From UBA6019 sp035535055 (GTDB lineage Bacteria > Chloroflexota > Dormibacteria > Dormibacterales > Dormibacteraceae), in the NCBI GenBank assembly GCA_035535055.1, contig DATLQT010000079.1, positions 1 to 46,007 of the forward strand: DNA of 46,007 bases, given 5' to 3'. Position 1 is the first letter of the stretch; each line of letters begins with the position of its first letter. Under the pieces are notes generated by a model that saw nothing but the letters and a program-made list of their open reading frames with translations, did not search any database and was not told the origin of the DNA. Shown in pieces: positions 16,526 through 23,806 of this stretch. A program made the position numbers and the translations under genes.

Positions 16526-16957
16526 ATGACCAGCTTCGACCGGCAGGTGGGGCTGCGGCTGCTCAACCTGCATCAGTTCGTCTACGAGAAGACCGGCGGG
16601 CTCGTCGGTCACCGGCTGGGACGGATCCACACGCTGCTACTTCGAACCCGCGGCCGCAAGAGCGGCGAGACGCGGACCGCCGCGCTTCTCTACTTGGAGG
16701 ACCGTGACCGCTTCGTCGTGGTCGGCTCGAAGGGGGGCAGCGATGTGCCGCCGGCCTGGCTTCGCAACCTCGAAGCTGATCCACAGGTCGAGCTGCAGGT
16801 CGGAACCCGGCGCTTCCCGGCCCATGCCCGGGTGGCCACCGACGCCGAACGGCGGCGCCTCTGGCCGATGGTGGTCGAGCACTGGCCGGACTACGCCCGC
16901 TACCAATCGCAGACAGAGCGCGTGATTCCCGTGGTGATCTTGAAGCCGAGCCCGTGA
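16526..16957 (+). CDS. Deazaflavin (F420)-dependent nitroreductase family protein
   Basis: A ~143-aa split-barrel protein of the DDN/DUF385 type (LLLRTRGRKSGETRTAALLY, FVVVGSKGGSDVPPAWLRNLEADP), the family of mycobacterial deazaflavin-dependent nitroreductase and F420-dependent reductases. The GRKSG and SKGG-PAWLRNL blocks are its cofactor-binding hallmarks. No F420 biosynthesis gene is visible here, and some relatives bind other flavins or heme. ATG 16526 with GAGG five bases upstream is preferred; GTG 16520 is possible. The stop overlaps the GTG of miaA, so it is inserted between mutL and miaA as a passenger. Confidence 0.85.
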   Translation: MTSFDRQVGLRLLNLHQFVYEKTGGLVGHRLGRIHTLLLRTRGRKSGETRTAALLYLEDRDRFVVVGSKGGSDVPPAWLRNLEADPQVELQVGTRRFPAHARVATDAERRRLWPMVVEHWPDYARYQSQTERVIPVVILKPSP

Positions 16958-17829
16958 CCGGCATCCCGGTCGTCCTCGGGCCGACCGCCGTCGGCAAGTC
17001 AAGAGTTGCCTTCGACTTGGCCCTAACCCTTGGCCGAGAGATCGTGGTTGTCGACTCTCGCCAGGTGTACCGGCGCCTCGAGATCGCTACCAACAAGCCC
17101 TTTCCACAGGAACGGGCGAGGGTCCGCTATCACGGGCTCGACCTGGCCGATCCCGAGGACGGGTTCAACGTCCATCTTTATGTCGAGGCCGTTGCTCCTC
17201 TGCTCGCCTCGCGCCCGGTCGTGGTGGAGGGAGGCTCGAACCTGTACGTCGACGCCCTGATGGACGGCCTGACCCTGGCCGGCGTACCTCCCAACGGTGC
17301 GCGCCGTGCTGAACTTGAAGAGCTCTCCACGACCGGCCTGGCGGCGACGCTGGAGGCGCTTGATCCTGCCGCCGACGTCGATCTTGCCAACCGGCGTCGG
17401 CTGATCCGCGCCATCGAGGTGCTGGAGGTCGCGGGACCGCCTCTGGCGGCACTCCGGAAACGAGAAAAGCCGGCCTGGGAGGCGATCCGCATCGGCCTCG
17501 AGCTGCCGCGAGACGAGCTTGCCGCAAGGATCGCCGAGCGCTGCCGGAGGCAGTTGGAACGCGGCCTCGTAGAGGAGACCCGGCAGGCCCTGGAAGCCGG
17601 CGTGGCGGCCGCCTCGCAGGCTCTTAGCGGGACCGGGTACGCGGAGGCGGTCGCCTTCATCCAGGGGCGGATCAGCGAGCCGGAACTGCCCGAATTGATG
17701 ACCCGTAACAACCGGCGACTGGCCAAGCGTCAGCTCACATGGCTGAGGCGCGACACCCGGATCACCTGGTTCTCGGCGTCGCCGGACCCGGTCCCGGCTA
17801 TCCTGAGCTACCTGGAGACGAACCCTTGA
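16954..17829 (+). CDS. miaA: tRNA dimethylallyltransferase MiaA
   Basis: A 291-aa isopentenyltransferase that modifies A37 of tRNAs, giving MiaB its substrate. P-loop GPTAVGKS at residues ~9-16, then VVDSRQVYRRLEIATNKP, YVEGGSN-like VVEGGSNLYVDALMDG, and LSGTGYAEAVAFIQG near the end all match. The protein is at the short end of the family (usual ~300-320). The start GTG overlaps the nitroreductase stop, and its own TGA overlaps the TTG of dapL. Confidence 0.95.
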   Translation: MTGIPVVLGPTAVGKSRVAFDLALTLGREIVVVDSRQVYRRLEIATNKPFPQERARVRYHGLDLADPEDGFNVHLYVEAVAPLLASRPVVVEGGSNLYVDALMDGLTLAGVPPNGARRAELEELSTTGLAATLEALDPAADVDLANRRRLIRAIEVLEVAGPPLAALRKREKPAWEAIRIGLELPRDELAARIAERCRRQLERGLVEETRQALEAGVAAASQALSGTGYAEAVAFIQGRISEPELPELMTRNNRRLAKRQLTWLRRDTRITWFSASPDPVPAILSYLETNP

Positions 17830-19001
17830 GCGACACTACCCTCAACACCGCGCGGCGCCTGGCGCGCATCCCGCCCTATCTCTTCGCCGAGATCGACCGC
17901 AAGGTCCAGGCCAAGAAGGCCGCGGGCGTGGACGTCATCAGCCTCGGCATCGGTGACCCCGACCTGCCAACCCCCCCCAGGATCGTCAGTGCGCTGCAGG
18001 AGGCTGCTGCGGACCCCGCCAACCACCGCTATCCGTCCTACTTCGGGCTGGCCGAGCTGCGCGCTGCGATCGCCGACTGGTACAGCGATCGCTTCGGGGT
18101 GCGCCTCGACCCCGAACACGAGGTGCTGCCGACGCTCGGGTCCAAGGACGGCATCAGTCACGCCCCCTTCGCGTTCGTGGATCCGGGCGAGGTCGTCCTC
18201 GCCCCCGACCCCGGCTACACCCCCTACGCAACGGGCGCGATCATGGCCGACGGCGAGCCGTACATGCTGCCGCTGACCGCGGATAACGCCTGGCTTCCCG
18301 ATCTCGAATCGATTCCCGCCGACATCCGCAAGCGCGCCAAGCTGCTCTGGCTCAACTACCCCAACAACCCGACAGCGGCGACGGCGCCCGACGAGTTCTT
18401 CGAGCAGGCGATCGAATTCTGCCGTGTCAATGGCGTCATCCTCTGCCATGACGCGCCCTATACGGAAATCGCCTTCGGCGGATACCGCCCCCCCTCGCTG
18501 CTTCAGTACCCCGGTGGCCGGGAGGTGGGGATCGAGTTCCATTCGGTCTCCAAGACCTACAGCATGACCGGCTGGCGGGTCGGCTGGATCGCCGGGAATG
18601 CCGACCTTATCGCCGCCCTCGGTCAGCTCAAGACCAACATCGACTCGGGCATCTTCCAGGCCGTCCAGTGGGCCGCGATCGAAGCCCTGCGAGGCGGGGA
18701 GGGGGATACCTTGGCAGCCAACCAGATCTACCTGCGTCGTCACCTGCGCGTGGCAGAGGTCTTCAACGGTCTGGGCTGGAACGTCACTCCGCCGAGGGCG
18801 ACCTTCTACGTCTGGGCTCCCGTTCCGCCCGGCTATGACTCGATCTCCTTCGCGGGCCACGTCCTCGACCAGGTGGGAGTGAACATCACGCCTGGCGTTG
18901 GCTTTGGGCCCCACGGCGAGGGCTACTTCCGGCTCTCGGTCACGGCGCCCGACGCTCGCCTCGACGAAGCGCTGGAGCGGCTCCGAGGACTCACGGTCTG
19001 A
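17826..19001 (+). CDS. dapL: LL-diaminopimelate aminotransferase (DapL-type)
   Basis: A 391-aa fold-type I PLP aminotransferase closely resembling DapL, which converts tetrahydrodipicolinate directly to LL-diaminopimelate for lysine and peptidoglycan. RLARIPPYLFAEID at the N-terminus, ISLGIGDPDLPTP, NYPNNPTAATA and the PLP lysine in SVSKTYSMTGWRVGW are visible. The start is TTG 17826 in a TTGA overlap with miaA; a longer frame upstream lies inside miaA. Other class-I aminotransferases are similar, so substrate specificity is inferred. Confidence 0.87.
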   Translation: MSDTTLNTARRLARIPPYLFAEIDRKVQAKKAAGVDVISLGIGDPDLPTPPRIVSALQEAAADPANHRYPSYFGLAELRAAIADWYSDRFGVRLDPEHEVLPTLGSKDGISHAPFAFVDPGEVVLAPDPGYTPYATGAIMADGEPYMLPLTADNAWLPDLESIPADIRKRAKLLWLNYPNNPTAATAPDEFFEQAIEFCRVNGVILCHDAPYTEIAFGGYRPPSLLQYPGGREVGIEFHSVSKTYSMTGWRVGWIAGNADLIAALGQLKTNIDSGIFQAVQWAAIEALRGGEGDTLAANQIYLRRHLRVAEVFNGLGWNVTPPRATFYVWAPVPPGYDSISFAGHVLDQVGVNITPGVGFGPHGEGYFRLSVTAPDARLDEALERLRGLTV

Positions 19002-20287
19002 TCTCGACTGAGACCCGCGCCGAGCGGGCCTACCTGGTGGGAGTACAGCTGCCCGGCACCGCGCCCGAGGCGTTGGCCGAGCAGCTGTCGGAGCTGGCGG
19101 ACCTGACCCGGACCGCCGGCGGCGAGGTGGTCGGAACCGAGGTCCAGAGGCGCGCCGAGGTGGACCCGGCGCTCTTCATCGGGAAGGGCAAGGTCGAAGA
19201 CCTCAAGGCGCTCCGGGAGGCCGGCGGGTACGACCTCCTGATCTGCAATGAGGACCTGAGCCCGCGCCAGCAGCGCAACCTTGAGCGAGAGCTCAAGACC
19301 CGCGTCGTCGATCGGACCGAGTTGATCCTCGACATCTTCGCGCAACACGCTCGCACCCATGAGGGCCGGCTCCAGGTCGAATCCGCACAGCTCCACCACC
19401 TGCTGCCGCGGCTGATCGGTGCCTGGGACTACCACCGCCAGGGCGGCGGCATCGGCACCCGCGGCGGTCCCGGCGAGCAGCAGATCGAGGTCGAGCGGCG
19501 GCGGATCCGGCGCCGGCTCAAGGACCTGGAGAAGGAGATAACCGACGTCCAGCGCCAGCGCGAGCAGCAGCGCTCCGGCCGTCGACGGTCCGAGCTTCCG
19601 ACGGTCGCGATCGTCGGCTACACCAATGCCGGCAAGTCGACGCTGCTCAACGCCCTGACCGGCGCCGGAGTACGGGCGGAGAACCGCCTCTTCGCCACCC
19701 TCGACCCGACCACCCGCCGGCTCCGGCTGGCGTCGGGGCGCGAGCTCCTGCTCACCGACACTGTCGGTTTCATACAGAAGCTGCCGACCGACGTCGTCGC
19801 CGCCTTCAGGGCCACCCTCGAGGAGGTGACCTACGCCGACCTCGTCCTCGAGGTGGTGGATGTTTCCGACCCGGCCGCGCCGGAACAGTCCGAGACGGTG
19901 GACGAGGTGCTCGGAGAGCTGCAGGCGGCGGACAAGCCGCGGGTGGTCGCGCTCAACAAGGTGGACCGGCTGGGACCGGCGTCGCGGCGCCGCGCCATCC
20001 AGGAGATGCACGATCGATTTCCTGCCGCGGTCCCCGTCTCAGCCCTGAACGGGGCCGGCTTCGAGAGCCTGGTCGCCGCCCTCGAATCTGCCGCTCAGCA
20101 GGACGCGGTCGCCATCGACCTCCTGGTCCCCTACGGTCGCGAGCAGGTGCTGCACGACCTGAGGCAGGTGGGCGGGGTGGAGCGGACCGAGTTCGTCGCC
20201 AACGGTACCCGAGCGTGGGGATGGGTGCCCCGCCGCGCGCTCCACCGGTTCGAGCCCTACGCGGCGGCTACTTCACCACCCGGATGA
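18998..20287 (+). CDS. hflX: GTPase HflX, probable CTG start
   Basis: A ribosome-associated GTPase that rescues or splits stalled ribosomes. The N-terminal domain (AYLVGVQLPG ... FIGKGKVEDLKAL ... DLSPRQQRNLE), glycine-rich GGGIGTRGGPGEQQIE linker, P-loop GYTNAGKS and NKVD G4 are present. The first ordinary start, GTG 19037, would cut through the conserved first beta strand (ERAYLVGV). An in-frame CTG at 18998 lies in a CTGA overlap with the dapL stop, exactly where this operon elsewhere uses GTGA or TTGA, so I take it as the start (429 aa). The 3' end overlaps lexA by 20 bp, tail to tail. Confidence 0.9.
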   Translation: MISTETRAERAYLVGVQLPGTAPEALAEQLSELADLTRTAGGEVVGTEVQRRAEVDPALFIGKGKVEDLKALREAGGYDLLICNEDLSPRQQRNLERELKTRVVDRTELILDIFAQHARTHEGRLQVESAQLHHLLPRLIGAWDYHRQGGGIGTRGGPGEQQIEVERRRIRRRLKDLEKEITDVQRQREQQRSGRRRSELPTVAIVGYTNAGKSTLLNALTGAGVRAENRLFATLDPTTRRLRLASGRELLLTDTVGFIQKLPTDVVAAFRATLEEVTYADLVLEVVDVSDPAAPEQSETVDEVLGELQAADKPRVVALNKVDRLGPASRRRAIQEMHDRFPAAVPVSALNGAGFESLVAALESAAQQDAVAIDLLVPYGREQVLHDLRQVGGVERTEFVANGTRAWGWVPRRALHRFEPYAAATSPPG

Positions 20288-20882
20288 CGGCCCTGACGTC
20301 GCCGACGATGCTGAGCCGGTCGGGCACGATCGGCGCGTAAGCGGGGTTCTCGGCGATCAACTCGATCCGCGAGCCCTCGCGGTGAAAGCGCTTGACCGTC
20401 GCTTCGTCGTCGACAAGCGCGACCACGATCTCGCCGTTGTTGGCCTCCTGCCGGGGACGCACCAGCACCAGGTCGCCGTCCAGGATGGCGGCGTTGACCA
20501 TCGAATCGCCCCTCACCTTGAGCAAGAACCATCCCTCCTGGGCGATGTCGGGCGAGAGCATCAGGTGATCCTCGATGTTCTGCTCGGCGAGGATGGGCGA
20601 GCCGGCCGCGACGTTGCCTACGATCGGTACGGCGACCACGTTGCGGCGCTGGTCGTCCAGCTCTTGCTCCTGCACCAACTGGACCGTGCGTGACTTGCTC
20701 GCGTCACGCTTGATGAGACCCCGGCGCTCCAGTTGGTTCAGGTGGTTGTGGACTGTCGAACTCGACGACAGGCCGACGGCCTCGCCGATCTCGCGCACGC
20801 TGGGCGGGTAGTTTCGCACCCGCGTCACGTAGCGGATGTAGTCGAGGATCTTGGCCTGGCGATCACTAAGCTCGTCGGTCAT
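20268..20882 (-). CDS. lexA: SOS repressor LexA
   Basis: A 204-aa LexA. The N-terminal winged helix (LSDRQAKILDYIRYV, PPSVREIGEAVGLSSSSTVHNHL) binds the SOS box. The cleavage site is the Ala-Gly in NVAAGSPI, and the catalytic Ser/Lys are in RGDSMVNAAI and EATVKRFHRE. The ATG start has AAGGAG 5 bases upstream. Its promoter carries a LexA box over the -35, so it should be autoregulated. Targets visible in this window are recA, the LysM gene, the 131-aa gene at 22058 and lexA itself. Confidence 0.97.
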   Translation of the reverse strand: MTDELSDRQAKILDYIRYVTRVRNYPPSVREIGEAVGLSSSSTVHNHLNQLERRGLIKRDASKSRTVQLVQEQELDDQRRNVVAVPIVGNVAAGSPILAEQNIEDHLMLSPDIAQEGWFLLKVRGDSMVNAAILDGDLVLVRPRQEANNGEIVVALVDDEATVKRFHREGSRIELIAENPAYAPIVPDRLSIVGDVRAVIRVVK

Positions 20883-20935
20883 CTAGGCTCCTTGGGGGAG
20901 TGGTGCGCGGTTGTGAAGGGACGGTTCCCGCCGGG

Positions 20936-20964
20936 ATCCTAGCAGCTTTCCGGGGCCAGTGCAA
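20936..20964 (-). promoter_or_regulatory. lexA promoter
   Basis: On the minus strand, TTGCAC (20964-20959) and TAGGAT (20941-20936) are 17 bp apart, 53 bases before the lexA ATG. The -35 is overlapped by the LexA-like box at 20962-20975. Confidence 0.7.
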
Positions 20965-20975
20965 ACTTTTGTTCG
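20962..20975. promoter_or_regulatory. LexA box (one mismatch) over lexA -35
   Basis: CAAACTTTTGTTCG differs from CGAAC-N4-GTTCG at one arm position. Overlap with the lexA -35 fits autorepression. Confidence 0.65.
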
Positions 20976-20982
20976 CGGCTGC

Positions 20983-21012
20983 TTGACAACGAACAGCTGT
21001 TCGGCCTATGGT
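20983..21012 (+). promoter_or_regulatory. SOS promoter of LysM gene with palindromic LexA box
   Basis: TTGACA (20983-20988) and TATGGT (21007-21012) are 18 bp apart. The spacer holds CGAACAGCTGTTCG (20990-21003), a perfect palindrome and consensus LexA box. Transcription should start ~6 bases before ATG 21026. Confidence 0.88.
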
Positions 21013-21018
21013 CCATAT

Positions 21019-21032
21019 CGAACAAATGTACG
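21019..21032. promoter_or_regulatory. Second LexA-like box at the LysM gene start
   Basis: CGAACAAATGTACG differs from the consensus at one position (GTA for GTT) and covers the ATG at 21026. A second, weaker operator is plausible but its shape is less certain than the 20990 box. Confidence 0.5.
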
Positions 21033-21349
21033 CGACGACCTCGCCGACTTTTCGACCACGCCGTGCTCGCCGGCCGCTTGGCCTCTGGCCAGCCCGCCTG
21101 GGACGCGTCTTTGGCGTGGCCGGCGCCGTGCTGGCATTGTCGATCGGCCTCGCCAGAGTGGCGGAGGGCGAGGCGCCGGGAGCCTACGAGACGGTCACGG
21201 TCCAATCCGGGGACACCCTTTGGACCATGGCCGTGCAGCGCTATCCGGGTACCGACGTCCGGGTCAAGATCTACCAGATCGAGCAGGCGAACCACCTGTC
21301 AGGCGAGGTCTTGTACCCCGGCGAAACCCTCAGGGTCCCGACCCGCTAG
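21026..21349 (+). CDS. LysM-domain SOS cell-division inhibitor, YneA/ChiZ-like
   Basis: A ~107-aa protein with an Arg/Pro-rich N-terminus, one membrane segment (VFGVAGAVLALSIGLARVA) and a C-terminal LysM domain (VTVQSGDTLWTMAVQRYPG ... LYPGETLRVPTR) that would bind peptidoglycan outside the cell. Size, topology and divergent placement beside lexA match YneA of Bacillus and Rv2719c/ChiZ of mycobacteria, which delay division during SOS. ATG 21026 is chosen because an upstream ATG at 21008 lies inside the -10 element; this leaves an almost leaderless mRNA. Role as a division inhibitor is inferred from this context. Confidence 0.8.
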   Translation: MYATTSPTFRPRRARRPLGLWPARLGRVFGVAGAVLALSIGLARVAEGEAPGAYETVTVQSGDTLWTMAVQRYPGTDVRVKIYQIEQANHLSGEVLYPGETLRVPTR

Positions 21350-21359
21350 CCTCGGGCTG

Positions 21360-21575
21360 GTGAGGATAGAGCTGGTGACGCGTCAAGGCTGCCACCTCTG
21401 CCAGGACGCGGAGACGGCGCTGCAGCGGAATGGGGTGGAGGCGGACCTCCTGGATGTCGATGCCGATCCCAAGCTATACCGCCTGTACGACTTCCGGGTG
21501 CCCGTCCTCCTCGTCGACGGCCGCGTCGTCGCCGAGGGCGTCATCGACGCCCGAGCGCTCTCCGCGCTCAAATGA
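21360..21575 (+). CDS. Glutaredoxin-like small protein (DUF836 type)
   Basis: A 71-aa thioredoxin-fold protein: VRIELVTRQGCHLCQDAETAL holds a CHLC redox pair, and VPVLLVDGRVVAEGVID gives the cis-Pro strand typical of the glutaredoxin-like DUF836 family. The start is GTG 21360, ten bases after the LysM gene stop; a longer upstream frame lies inside that gene and is not used. The stop overlaps the next ATG. As part of the same unit it is probably transcribed from the SOS promoter at 20983-21012. Confidence 0.8.
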   Translation: MRIELVTRQGCHLCQDAETALQRNGVEADLLDVDADPKLYRLYDFRVPVLLVDGRVVAEGVIDARALSALK

Positions 21576-21937
21576 ACGCCGGGGAACCGCTGCCGACGCC
21601 GGTCGAACGATATCTAAGAGTCGTCGCGGCCTTCGCCAACGATCAGGACGTGGAGATCGGCGCCCAGCCCGAGCGGCCGTCCCGCGGCTTCGGCTCCAAG
21701 GCACTGCGGGTGGATGGCCGCATCTTCGCCCTTCTGTCGTCCCGTGAGGAGTTCGTTGTCAAGCTGCCCCGCCAACGGGTGGACGCGCTGGTGTCAACCG
21801 GCGCCGGCAAGCGCTGGGACGCCGGCAAGGAGCGCCCGATGAAGGAATGGCTCGCCGTCTCCCCAGGGTCCGAGCAGCTCTGGCTGCCCCTGGCCCGCGA
21901 AGCCCTCGCTCTCGCTCGGGTATTCGCCCGCTCTTAG
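21572..21937 (+). CDS. TfoX N-terminal/YjbR-like small protein
   Basis: A 121-aa protein starting in an ATGA overlap with the glutaredoxin-like gene. RIFALLSSREEFVVKLPRQRVDALVSTGAGKRWDAGKERPMKEWLAV matches in style the TfoX-N/MmcQ-YjbR fold proteins, small cytoplasmic proteins of unclear biochemistry. No competence genes are nearby. Its position as the third gene after the LysM SOS promoter makes damage-inducible expression likely, though no function follows from that. Confidence 0.65.
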   Translation: MNAGEPLPTPVERYLRVVAAFANDQDVEIGAQPERPSRGFGSKALRVDGRIFALLSSREEFVVKLPRQRVDALVSTGAGKRWDAGKERPMKEWLAVSPGSEQLWLPLAREALALARVFARS

Positions 21938-22057
21938 ACCCGTTGAGCGAAGGGGAGGGGCCGACGAGCAGAGCTCAAGTCCATGCGATGCTATCGATAA
22001 TGACTGCTATAGAGCGCATGACGCTCTCACCGAGATCCTTCGTTGTTTCGGGACTGT

Positions 22058-22453
22058 TCAGGCGGTCTTGGCGAGCGCGCCGGCGCCCAACCAGTCGAGC
22101 AGCTGGCGATCGGCCACGTCCTCCATGCCGCGGAGCATTAGCAACAGCGGCAATGCCGATTCGTGGAGCTCGCCCGCTAGCCGGCGCGGATCGGTTCCCG
22201 GCCGCCCGAAGCCTGCTACGGCCTGGTCGACCGCAGCCAGCGTTCGGGTCACGTGGCGCCGGAGAGCCGGAAGAGAAACAGTGGCGGCATCGGCGGCCCA
22301 GGCTGCTTGGAGGCTTGACGCCAGTTCGACGAGACGGTTCCGGGACGCCGCGCCAAGGCTCGAGTCGGCCGGCGACTCCGCCAGCCGCTCCGAGGAATCG
22401 GTGTAGACACGCAGAAGCCGGCGAAGCCGGACCTGCGTTCGAAGGGAACGCAT
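22058..22453 (-). CDS. 131-aa helical protein of unknown function, LexA-controlled
   Basis: I recognise no family. The protein is Leu/Ala/Arg-rich, without cysteine, signal peptide or membrane helix, and appears all-alpha: a basic first helix (RSLRTQVRLRRLLRVY), a central run (SLPALRRHVTRTLAAVDQAVAGF) and a C-terminal part (LLLMLRGMEDVADRQLLDWLGAG). Codon usage matches its neighbours. Its promoter carries a consensus LexA box between TTGACA and TAAGCT, and the ATG lies only ~12 bases after the -10, a near-leaderless layout like that of the LysM gene 1.4 kb away. It is therefore most likely an SOS-induced effector, perhaps binding a protein partner. No homologue name is offered. Confidence 0.75.
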   Translation of the reverse strand: MRSLRTQVRLRRLLRVYTDSSERLAESPADSSLGAASRNRLVELASSLQAAWAADAATVSLPALRRHVTRTLAAVDQAVAGFGRPGTDPRRLAGELHESALPLLLMLRGMEDVADRQLLDWLGAGALAKTA

Positions 22454-22464
22454 GTTTGTAGCGA

Positions 22465-22494
22465 AGCTTAGCCGAACAGGCGTTCGTCTGTCAA
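22465..22494 (-). promoter_or_regulatory. SOS promoter with LexA box for the 131-aa gene
   Basis: On the minus strand TTGACA (22494-22489) and TAAGCT (22470-22465) are 18 bp apart. The spacer contains CGAACAGGCGTTCG (plus strand 22473-22486), an exact match to CGAACRNRYGTTYG. The rest of the 111-base gap up to the methyltransferase stop shows nothing else. Confidence 0.88.
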
Positions 22495-22564
22495 CGTCAC
22501 CCGTTCACGTCGTTCGCACCCTCCGGCCGGGGCGACGAGCGGCCTCCTACCTCCGTGGGCTGCT

Positions 22565-23083
22565 TTAGCCCACCGTCGGGGCCCTGCCGACGATGAGGGC
22601 AAAAACGCCGAGGAGCCAGCGCCTGTCGGAAAGGACGCGGATCCCGGCGTCGCGTATCAGGTCCGGAGTGCGGCGGTTCCAGAAGTCGTGCTCGGTCCTA
22701 CCCGTAACCAGGGTCAGCATCTCCTGAACCACCGCCAGCGGAGGTATCCCGCTCCGCACGTGCTCCAAGAACACCATCGTCGCGCCCGGTCGCGCGACGC
22801 GGATGCCCTCGGCGATCGCCAGCCGGGGCTCGGGGACCGTGCAGAGGCAGAGATCGAAGACGACCGAGTCGAAGCTGTGGTCGGGAAAGGAAAGGTGCTG
22901 AGCGTCCATCTCCAGCAGTTCGAACTGGGAACCCGCTTCCGGCAGCCGGTTGCGAGCCACGGCGAGCATCCCCGCGCTCAGGTCGATCCCGATCACCGAG
23001 GCCCCGGCCCGGTAGTGCGGTATCGAGGCGCCGGTCCCGATCCCGACCTCGAGGATCCGGCCAGCGCCGGCGGCCTCCCCCAC
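22565..23083 (-). CDS. Class I SAM-dependent methyltransferase (UbiE-like)
   Basis: A Rossmann methyltransferase with SAM motif I ILEVGIGTGASIPHY, the acidic VIGIDLSAGML, motif II region SFDSVVFDLCLC and PGATMVFLEHVRSG. Substrate is unknown; UbiE-type and phospholipid methyltransferases look alike. The GTG at 23083 removes the usual N-terminal helix region. In the same frame, conserved-looking sequence (KIRRVYDKDPEGYDRAISGG) continues upstream to about 23209 without ATG, GTG or TTG. There an ATA sits in an ATAG overlap with the TetR stop, and a CTG is at 23227. The protein is probably ~214-220 aa with a rare start. It is third in the ACAD-TetR unit. Confidence 0.78.
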   Translation of the reverse strand: MGEAAGAGRILEVGIGTGASIPHYRAGASVIGIDLSAGMLAVARNRLPEAGSQFELLEMDAQHLSFPDHSFDSVVFDLCLCTVPEPRLAIAEGIRVARPGATMVFLEHVRSGIPPLAVVQEMLTLVTGRTEHDFWNRRTPDLIRDAGIRVLSDRRWLLGVFALIVGRAPTVG

Positions 23084-23205
23084 CTCGGCCCGCGCCCGGT
23101 TCAGGACCCAGCCCGAGACGCCGCCGGAGATGGCACGGTCATAACCCTCCGGGTCCTTATCGTAGACCCGGCGGATCTTGTCGAGCTGCGGATCGGGGTT
23201 GCCGC

Positions 23206-23793
23206 CTATGGGGCGAAGATACGGCAGAGCCCGTCGGCCAGTGCCTCCGGGTCGGCATCAGGGCGCGCAAGGAAGTGCCCGGTCGCCTCGTTGACGGCGC
23301 CGACCACGGCACGGCCGAAGACGGCCGGGTCCACGGCGGCATAGAAGTCGTCGTGCTCGGCGTGGCGGGCCTCGGTCTCGACCATCGCCGCAAATCGGCC
23401 CTGGAGGTCGTGACGGGCCTCCTCGATCCGTTCGGAGACGCCCACCGACTCGACCAGCAGCACCTGGGCGAGGTCCCGCTGCCGAGCGCAGGCGGTCACA
23501 AAGGCCCGGATCCCCTGCCGCATCCTGTCCCGGTGGTCGCCGCCCTGCGCTGCGGCCGCCAGCACTGTCTGGATCAGCGAGCCGCCCTCCCGGACCAGGA
23601 TCTCGCGAACGCAGTCCTCGCGCGACTCGAAGAACTCATAGAAGGTCGACTTCGAGGTCCTGGCCAGGGAGACGATCTGGTCGACGGAGGTCTCCTGGTA
23701 GCCGTTGCGGGCCAGGACTTGGAGCGCGGCACCAAGAAGTCGCCGGCGCCGCGCCTCCTTCCTTTCCAGCCGGCTGTGGCTGGCAACCGCCAC
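23206..23793 (-). CDS. TetR family transcriptional regulator
   Basis: A 195-aa regulator: N-terminal HTH (RRRRLLGAALQVLARNGYQETSVDQIVSLARTSKSTFYEFF) followed by a helical ligand domain. The GTG at 23793 is chosen because longer frames run back into the acyl-CoA dehydrogenase gene, which ends 14 bases upstream. Cotranscription with that gene suggests it senses an acyl-CoA or related ligand and represses the unit through the palindrome at 25046-25069. This is inference from context; the effector is not visible. Confidence 0.88.
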   Translation of the reverse strand: MAVASHSRLERKEARRRRLLGAALQVLARNGYQETSVDQIVSLARTSKSTFYEFFESREDCVREILVREGGSLIQTVLAAAAQGGDHRDRMRQGIRAFVTACARQRDLAQVLLVESVGVSERIEEARHDLQGRFAAMVETEARHAEHDDFYAAVDPAVFGRAVVGAVNEATGHFLARPDADPEALADGLCRIFAP

Positions 23794-23806
23794 CGGCCGC
23801 TCTCCG

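Noticed and set aside
21008..21025. Upstream ATG for the LysM gene
   Set aside because: It lies inside the -10 hexamer of the SOS promoter and could not be on that transcript.
21063..21359. N-terminal extension of the glutaredoxin-like gene inside the LysM gene
   Set aside because: Sequence there is out-of-frame LysM gene; GTG 21360 gives a normal-length glutaredoxin-like protein.
22010..22030. GAGCG/CGCTC hairpin as a terminator
   Set aside because: Stem is only 5 bp and lacks a T-run on either strand.
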